A stretch of 5,011 bases of DNA from an uncultured Bacteroidales bacterium (GTDB lineage Bacteria > Bacteroidota > Bacteroidia > Bacteroidales > Marinilabiliaceae): contig CALAVC010000026.1 of the NCBI GenBank assembly GCA_937892095.1, positions 1 to 5,011 of the forward strand, in the 5' to 3' direction. Made by a program: the position numbers and the translations under genes. Every line of letters starts with the position of its first letter. The stretch's first letter is position 1. The notes beneath the pieces were generated by a model. That model was not told the DNA's origin and did no database searches. It saw only the letters and a program-made list of their open reading frames with translations. Positions 1-5,011 of the stretch are shown here, piece after piece.

Positions 1-35
1 TGCGTAGAGCTTTGTATACATAAAGTCCAAAGATT

Positions 36-1040
36 ATGGCAGACCTATCGCTTGCACAGTTAATAGATCCCGAGATATTGCAGGAAATTCAAGACGGATT
101 CGCTAAGGTAACAGGCATGGCAGCTCTTACGACAGATGCCAACGGCGTACCCGTAACCACGGGCAGCAACTTTACCGACTTCTGTATGAAATATACTCGT
201 CAGTCGAAGATAGGCTGTAAACTTTGCGAAGAGTGCGATCGCAAGGGAGGTGAAATGACACGGCAAACAGGTAAAGCCAGTGCCTACGTCTGCCATGCAG
301 GACTAATGGACTTCGCAGCACCAATAGAACTAATTGGTGAGTTTATTGGCTCATTTATTGGCGGACAAGTTCTGATTGAACAACCCGATGAAGAAAAGTT
401 TCGCAACATTGCTCACGAACTCGACATTAATGCCGATGAGTATATCGAAGCAGTAAACAAAGTAACAATAGTCGACAAAGAAAAAGTCGAAGCTGCCGCA
501 AGTTTTTTGCAGACCATAGCCAAGGTGTTGTCTTCTATGGCGTTCACAAGCTACAACACCTCGCAGATGAACGTCAGCCTAATCAATAGCATCGATTATA
601 CTTCAAACATCATTCGCGAAGTAAAAAAAGTCGCCGACCAGAATGTTATGACCGTCCGCAAGATGGAAGAACGATTTAAACAACTGTCGGGGCTTGCAAC
701 CGAATGTAAAGAAGAGGTCGAAAATTGTGCCGACATTGTCAATAACATACAAGACAACGCCACTACGACACACATTCTTGGTCTGAACGCCTCAATAGAG
801 GCTTCGCGTGCCAAAGAGGGTGGACGAGGCTTTGCCGTCATTGCCCAAGAAGTGCGTAGTCTTGCCGACACTTCACGTTCTGCAGCCGACACCATAAAAT
901 CCAAAATAGCAGGCATTGGCGAACGAACACAACTGATGACTGACAACACCAACGAGGCCAAAGAGCTTGTAGACCAATGCCTACGCGACATAGAGATGCT
1001 CAAAGACATCATCGTCAAGTTGCAGACCAACAACGGATAA
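36..1040 (+). CDS. Soluble PocR-domain sensor with short MCP-like signalling hairpin
   Basis: This 334-residue protein is probably a cytoplasmic ligand sensor. Residues about 8-165 look like a PocR sensory domain: the FC pair at 49-50, a Cys-rich stretch (C61, C64, C67) followed by DRKGG at 68-72, the YVCHAGL motif at 84-90, then P96-I97 and an IGGQV segment at 108-112. Residues about 185-330 are helical and carry the hairpin tip of methyl-accepting chemotaxis proteins: GLNASIEASRAKEGGRGFAV at 249-268, followed by EVRSLAD. There is no signal peptide, transmembrane segment or HAMP domain, and no C-terminal receptor pentapeptide for CheR/CheB docking. Each helical arm is only about 70 residues, short for a chemoreceptor. 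The ATG at 36 is the first start after an in-frame TAA at 21-23; no Shine-Dalgarno is visible. PocR domains are thought to bind small organic ligands; the ligand and the output partner here are unknown. The next gene starts 22 bases downstream. Confidence 0.85.
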   Translation: MADLSLAQLIDPEILQEIQDGFAKVTGMAALTTDANGVPVTTGSNFTDFCMKYTRQSKIGCKLCEECDRKGGEMTRQTGKASAYVCHAGLMDFAAPIELIGEFIGSFIGGQVLIEQPDEEKFRNIAHELDINADEYIEAVNKVTIVDKEKVEAAASFLQTIAKVLSSMAFTSYNTSQMNVSLINSIDYTSNIIREVKKVADQNVMTVRKMEERFKQLSGLATECKEEVENCADIVNNIQDNATTTHILGLNASIEASRAKEGGRGFAVIAQEVRSLADTSRSAADTIKSKIAGIGERTQLMTDNTNEAKELVDQCLRDIEMLKDIIVKLQTNNG

Positions 1041-1065
1041 CAACAAAATCTTACCCCAACAATTG
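1041..1065 (+). promoter_or_regulatory. 22-base intergenic gap and TTG translation start of the glycoside hydrolase gene
   Basis: The gap between the TAA at 1038-1040 and the TTG at 1063-1065 holds no Shine-Dalgarno-like purine run, promoter motif or terminator hairpin; it is A- and C-rich. The downstream frame is open back to a TAG at 991-993, and I find no ATG or GTG between that stop and 1063. The first in-frame ATG is at 1156 (residue 32). Starting at TTG 1063 gives a coherent signal peptide, whereas starting at 1156 would remove it, so the TTG is preferred. The small gap suggests co-transcription with the upstream sensor gene. Confidence 0.6.
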
Positions 1066-1131
1066 AAGTTTTTTTCTTTTTGCACATTTGCCGTATTGTG
1101 CTCTTTTTTGTCAACGGACAAAGTTTGTGCA
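1063..1131 (+). other. Signal peptide of the glycoside hydrolase
   Basis: Residues 1-23 have a minimal basic n-region (K2), a hydrophobic stretch rich in Phe, Leu and Val from F3 to L16, a short polar c-region and a VCA cleavage site before Q24-T25. Neither C13 nor C22 has the small residue at -1 that a lipobox needs, so signal peptidase I processing rather than lipoprotein anchoring is expected. The prediction depends on the TTG start. Confidence 0.75.
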
Positions 1132-4100
1132 CAAACCGTAGTCCCAACCGAAACAATGAGTCGGATATACGAAGAAGTTCGTACCCCATATAAATATGGC
1201 ATGGTCATAGCTCCGCAGAGCAACGACCGAAAATATGATTGCCCAACAGTTTTTCGTAGTGGAGGCAAGTGGTACATGACCTACGTTTGCTACAACGGAA
1301 GCAGTGGCACCGATGGTCGAGGCTATGAAACATGGACAGCCGTCAGTGATGACCTACTACATTGGCAGACCCTTGGACGTGCACTCGAATTTAGCTCAGA
1401 CACTTCGGTTTGGGATGCCAACCAAAGGGGTGGATTTCCAGCTCTTGTCGAAATGCAGTGGGGCGGTCAAGCCACCATTGGCACATATCATGGTCGGCAC
1501 TACATGACCTATATAGGTGGTCATGGACGAGGCTATGAGGCTGTCGAAGAGCCTTTATCCATAGGCATTTCGTCTACGCCAGAAGGGCAAATAGAAACCC
1601 TTTGGCAACCTGAGTCCAAACCACTTATGACCTACAAAGACAAAGACTCGCAGTGGTGGGAGCAACTTACACAATATAAGAGTACAATCTACAAAATAGA
1701 CAAAAAATGGCTTGGTGCACCATACGTCATGTTCTACAATGCAGGAGGCAAAGACGCCACTCACCCCAAGGGCGAACGCATAGGCATAGCTCTGAGTAAG
1801 GACATGAATAAATGGCGACGCTATGCTGGTAATCCTGTTTTTGCTCACGACACCGACGGCACCATAACTGGCGATGCACAAATAGTGCGTATGGATAGCC
1901 TTTGGGTGATGTTCTATTTTTCGGCATTTAATCCCACCCGCCCATACAATGCTTTTAACACATTCGCTGCGTCATACGACCTTGTGCACTGGACCGATTG
2001 GACAGGCACCGACCTCATCGTCCCCTCGAAAGACTACGATGAATTGTTTGCTCACAAAAGTTGGGTCATAAAACACGATGGTGTAGTCTATCACTTCTAT
2101 TGTGCTGTTAATAACTCAGGACAACGTGGCATAGCTCTTGCCACAAGTCGCCACATGGGTCAGAGCGAAGTCTCTTTCCCTGCGCCCAACCCGACCGGAC
2201 ATCGCTCAAAGATAGACCTTACCGACAATTGGCAAATCACACACAACGGTAAGACGTTTAAAGCATCTGTCCCTATAAACCTCGACGACTACTATGGCGC
2301 ATGTCAAAAGATGCACGGCAATCTACATGGCGAAGCTCTTTTTGAAAAGACGTTTGCTCTGCCCGACAATCTTTCAAGTAAACAAGTTTTCCTCCGAATG
2401 GAGGGCATAGGCACATACGCCGACATTACCCTCAACGGACATGTTATCGGCACCTACGATGTCGGACGCCTCGTCAAGACAATCGACATCACACAATATG
2501 CAGAGTTTGGCAAAGAAAACAAGCTTAGCATTGTTGTTCGCCATCCGCAAGGAATCACCGATATGCCGTGGGTGTGCGGCGGTTGTAGTAGTGAATGGGG
2601 CTTCAGCGAAGGCAGTCAGCCTTTTGGCATATTTCGCCCCATTAGTGTTGAACTTACCGATAAGGTGCGCATAGAACCTTTTGGCGTTCATGTGTGGAGC
2701 AATGCAAGTCTTGATAGTGTTTTTTTCGAGACCGAACTACACAACTATTCTGACGCAGACGCAAACATAAGCCTCATAAACAAGTTGTGCGAAAAGAGTG
2801 GCAAACAGGTCGTTCGTCTGACCGACAATGTCCTGCTACATTCTGGCGAGACAAAAGTCATAGTTCAGAAATCAGCTGTTGCCAACCCCCACACTTGGAG
2901 TCCGTCTGACCCATATCTCTACAACGTCAATACCATCGTCAAGCGCAATGGCAAAGCCACCGAGAGCGACAACACTCCATTTGGCTTTCGAAGCATACTT
3001 TGGCCACTCAACCGAAAAGATGGGAAAAACACCTTTAGTCTCAATGGCGAAGACACTTTTATCAATGGCGTTTGCGAATACGAACACGAATTGGGGCAAA
3101 GTCATGCTTTCTCCAATGAGCAGATTAAGACGCGCATCGCTCAGGTCAAAGGTGCTGGCTTCAACGCTTTTCGCGATGCTCATCAGCCACACAACATTCT
3201 TTATCAGCAACTCATTGAAGAACAAGGACTTTTGTGGTGGCCTCAGTTCTCAGCACACATCTGGTTCGACACGCCACAATTTCGCGACAGCTTCAAGCGA
3301 CACCTCAAACAGTGGGTGCGCGAAAGACGCAATTCACCAGCCCTTATCCTTTGGGGACTACAAAACGAAAGCACTCTGCCCGCAGACTTTGCTCGTGAGT
3401 GTGCCGACATAATTCGCTCGATGGACCCAACGTGTGGCAGTCAGCGTCTTATCACAACCTGCAATGGGGGCGAAGGAACCGATTGGAACGTCGTGCAGAA
3501 TTGGAGTGGAACCTACGGTGGCAACGTCGAAAACTATGCCACAGAACTCAGTAGTGCAGACCAATTACTCAATGGCGAGTATGGTGCATGGCGCAGCATT
3601 GGCAATCATGGGACAAGTGGCTACCCCGAAGAAAAATATTGCAATATTTTGAGTCGGAAAGTTACCCTTGCCGAAGAAGCGAAGAACAATGTTTGTGGTC
3701 AGTTCCTTTGGCTGCTTGGTAGCCATGACAACCCCGGTAGGCGTCAGCCCGACGAAGGCTTCAGACGCATAGACAAAATAGGTCCGTTCAACCACAAAGG
3801 TCTTTTTACAATATGGGAACAGCCTACCGACGGATACTATATGTACAAAGCCACGCACGTCAGTCCTCTCGATGATCCGTTTGTATACCGAACAGAATCT
3901 GGTATCGTCTACACCAATTGCCCACAGACAAAAATCCGTCATGAAGGCAATGTGGAATACATTGACGGACTTTTAGAAGGTAATGTGGTCTGTACATACA
4001 AACGTCTAACGTCTGGCGAAGCGACCGACGATGACATTCTTCAACCCAAGAGTGGTGTCGCCTACACACATCGCATTAATTGCGGTGGCGATCGATATAC

Positions 4101-4961
4101 GGACGCATGGGGTAATGAATGGACAGCCGACGACAGCCTTGTTTGCCACTCATGGGCCAACGATTTTGATGGCATGAATGCCTACTGCGCAAGTCAGACA
4201 GCCGACTACAACATGCCCGTCTTGCCACTTTTTCAGACCTCGCGCTATGGTCGCCACCGAATGAGCTACAAAGTTGCTGCACCCAAGGGGACCTATCGCG
4301 TAGAGCTATATTTTGTCGAGCCTTGGTATGGCAATGGAGGTGGCGAAAAAGCCGACTATGAAGGCTGGCGAACTTTTAGTGTCGCTATAAACGGAAACAT
4401 CGTGGTACGTAATCTTGACATTTGGGCGCAAGCTCGCTACGGCAAGCCATATAAGCGAGTCGTAAAGATTGTCAACGAACAAGATAGTATAGATGTTTCT
4501 TTCCCTGACGTGCGTAGCGGACAGGCTATCATTAGTGCCATAGCCATTGCACGTGTGCCAGAAACTCGTGGTGGTTGGTGGCAAAACCTTGATAAACTCG
4601 AGCGTATAGGGAAACAGTCTATCGAGCATGGGTTTTGGCACGCTACCGAAAATGACACCATTGCAAAAATGCCCGACAATCTGTTGCCACCACGTGCCGA
4701 TAACTCGCTTAAAGTGAGTGGTAAGAAAACGCGAAAAGGTATGCAATGGACCTTTACTGTAGGCGTGGCCAAGATTTATGCCATTCGTTGGCGTTATCAT
4801 AATGCAGTGTGTCCTCGCAAACTACACGTAACACTGACTGACCAAAATGGTGTTGTCTATAAAGATGATGACATCTCTTTCCTACAAACACAGGTCAAGA
4901 AAACCAAGCGTAAGATGACTAGCATAACCACTGGCGGATATGTCAATGCTGGCACATATAC
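1063..4961 (+). CDS. Secreted multidomain glycoside hydrolase: GH43-like propeller + GH2 + malectin-like domain (3' truncated)
   Basis: At least 1299 genuine residues. Residues 1-23 form a signal peptide (hydrophobic core F3-L16, likely cleavage VCA|QT), with no lipobox, so export to the periplasm or beyond is expected. Residues about 42-376 form a five-bladed propeller like GH43/GH32/GH130, with D59 in YDCPTV and three S-x-D-x3-W type blade ends (W101, W251, W310). Residues about 385-531 are a GH2 sugar-binding domain, about 536-643 an Ig-like sandwich ending in FGFR, and about 656-930 a TIM barrel. The barrel shows RDAHQPH at 704-710, the acid/base E769 in WGLQNES and the nucleophile E839 in NGEYGAW, 70 residues apart. 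An Ig-like linker (about 942-1003), a malectin-like domain (about 1004-1167, starting RINCGG) and part of a last domain follow. GH2 members remove beta-linked galactose, glucuronate or mannose; the substrate here is not evident. The reading frame appears to stop at 4983, but that stop and the last six residues are adapter sequence, so the true end is missing. Confidence 0.9.
1186..2190 (+). other. N-terminal five-bladed beta-propeller module (GH43/GH32/GH130-like fold)
   Basis: Residues about 42-376 of the glycoside hydrolase. Five beta-rich blade cores can be picked out: KWYMTYVCY at 69-77, RHYMTYIGG at 145-153, a YVMFYNAGG core before residue 240, a LWVMFYFSAF core near 280-290, and VVYHFYCAV at 341-349. 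Blade-closing motifs SDDLLHW (95-101), SKDMNKW (245-251) and SYDLVHW (304-310) are typical of this glycosidase superfamily. D59 in the first blade is the best candidate for a catalytic or substrate-binding acid, and D271 in GDAQIV is a second acidic position. I cannot assign a CAZy family, and the module could be catalytic or only substrate-binding. Confidence 0.7.
2215..3852 (+). other. GH2 catalytic core (sugar-binding, Ig-like and TIM-barrel domains)
   Basis: Residues about 385-930 of the glycoside hydrolase. The order jelly-roll sugar-binding domain, Ig-like sandwich, TIM barrel is the standard GH2 layout. Landmarks are DNWQI at 388-392, QPFGIFRP at 519-526, FGFR at 640-643, FINGV near 666-670, RDAHQPH at 704-710 (in place of the usual R-x-S-H-Y-P), GLLWW at 722-726, the acid/base in LQNES (E769), the nucleophile in GEYGAW (E839), and a closing KGLFTIWEQP-x5-YYMYK segment typical of Bacteroidota GH2 enzymes. 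Both catalytic glutamates are present, so the module should be active. It could be a beta-galactosidase, beta-glucuronidase or another GH2 activity. Confidence 0.85.
4072..4563 (+). other. Malectin-like carbohydrate-binding domain
   Basis: Residues about 1004-1167 of the glycoside hydrolase. The domain begins RINCGGDRYTDAWGNEW and continues with T-A-D-D (1021-1024), matching the INCGG...D..G..W.aD opening of malectin domains. It ends with the beta-strand pattern ISAIAIARV that usually closes the fold. Malectin-like domains in bacterial GH2 enzymes are thought to bind glycans and keep the catalytic core near its substrate. The assignment rests on the opening motif and overall beta-rich pattern. 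Confidence 0.75.
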
Positions 4962-5011
4962 AGATCGGAAGAGCGTCGTGTAGGGAAAGAGTGTAGATCT
5001 CGGTGGTCGCC
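4962..5011. other. Illumina TruSeq adapter contamination at the contig end
   Basis: These 50 bases begin AGATCGGAAGAGCGTCGTGT and match the reverse complement of the TruSeq universal adapter, as I know it, without mismatch to the last base of the window. This is read-through adapter that was not trimmed before assembly. It supplies the last base of codon 1300, codons 1301-1306 and the apparent TAG stop of the glycoside hydrolase frame. Nothing in this stretch should be read as biology. Confidence 0.98.

Noticed and set aside
1..35. Possible promoter or tail of an upstream gene
   Set aside because: TAGAGCTTTG resembles the Bacteroides -7 element TAnnTTTG but has the wrong spacing, and the short open stretch ending at TAA 21-23 is only a few codons long, too little to identify.
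596..1189. 197-codon open frame on the minus strand across the end of the sensor gene and the start of the glycosidase gene
   Set aside because: It is antisense to two well-supported genes, its translation shows no recognisable domain, and it crosses the gap between them; it is a shadow frame.
2879..3412. 177-codon plus-strand open frame in another phase inside the GH2 region
   Set aside because: It overlaps the GH2 TIM barrel with its conserved motifs; the alternative translation is Ser/Thr-rich with no recognisable family, and there is no sign of a frameshift in the main frame.
4306..4800. 164-codon minus-strand open frame inside the glycosidase gene
   Set aside because: It lies wholly opposite the malectin-like and C-terminal domains, whose protein pattern is clear on the plus strand; no domain is recognised in the antisense translation.
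4981..5011. Stop codon and downstream sequence as a natural gene end with a regulatory tail
   Set aside because: The bases are library adapter, so neither the stop codon nor anything after it is evidence about the organism.
1..5011. CRISPR array, mobile element, RNA gene or novel defence system
   Set aside because: No regularly spaced repeats, terminal inverted repeats, transposase, tRNA or rRNA-like segment was seen; the two genes explain nearly all of the genuine sequence.

Overview
The window reads as one end of a metagenomic or draft-genome contig from a bacterium, most likely a member of the Bacteroidota (Bacteroidales, Prevotella-like is a guess). The reasons are the very large secreted multidomain glycoside hydrolase of a type common in that phylum, the absence of Shine-Dalgarno sequences before both starts, and an A-rich 22-base gap between genes. 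No rRNA, tRNA or marker gene is present, so the taxonomy is inference.

Layout, all on the + strand. Bases 1-35 are a short leader. Bases 36-1040 encode a complete cytoplasmic protein that joins a PocR-type ligand-binding domain to a short methyl-accepting-chemotaxis-like (MCP) signalling hairpin, with no membrane segment. After a 22-base gap, a second gene starts at a TTG codon (1063) and runs to the end of the genuine sequence. It encodes a secreted enzyme of at least 1299 residues: signal peptide, five-bladed beta-propeller of the GH43/GH32/GH130 type, a full glycoside hydrolase family 2 core (sugar-binding jelly roll, Ig-like sandwich, TIM barrel with both catalytic glutamates), an Ig-like linker, a malectin-like domain and an incomplete C-terminal domain.

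Bases 4962-5011 are not biological. They match, base for base, the reverse complement of the Illumina TruSeq universal adapter. The stop codon that appears to close the second gene (TAG at 4981-4983) lies inside this adapter, so the gene is truncated at the contig end and its true C-terminus is missing.

How the genes work together is only suggested by position. A soluble sensor lies directly upstream of, and probably is transcribed with, an exported carbohydrate-degrading enzyme, so the sensor might respond to a small molecule linked to glycan use. No SusC/SusD pair, sigma/anti-sigma pair or hybrid two-component regulator is visible, so a polysaccharide utilisation locus cannot be claimed from this window.
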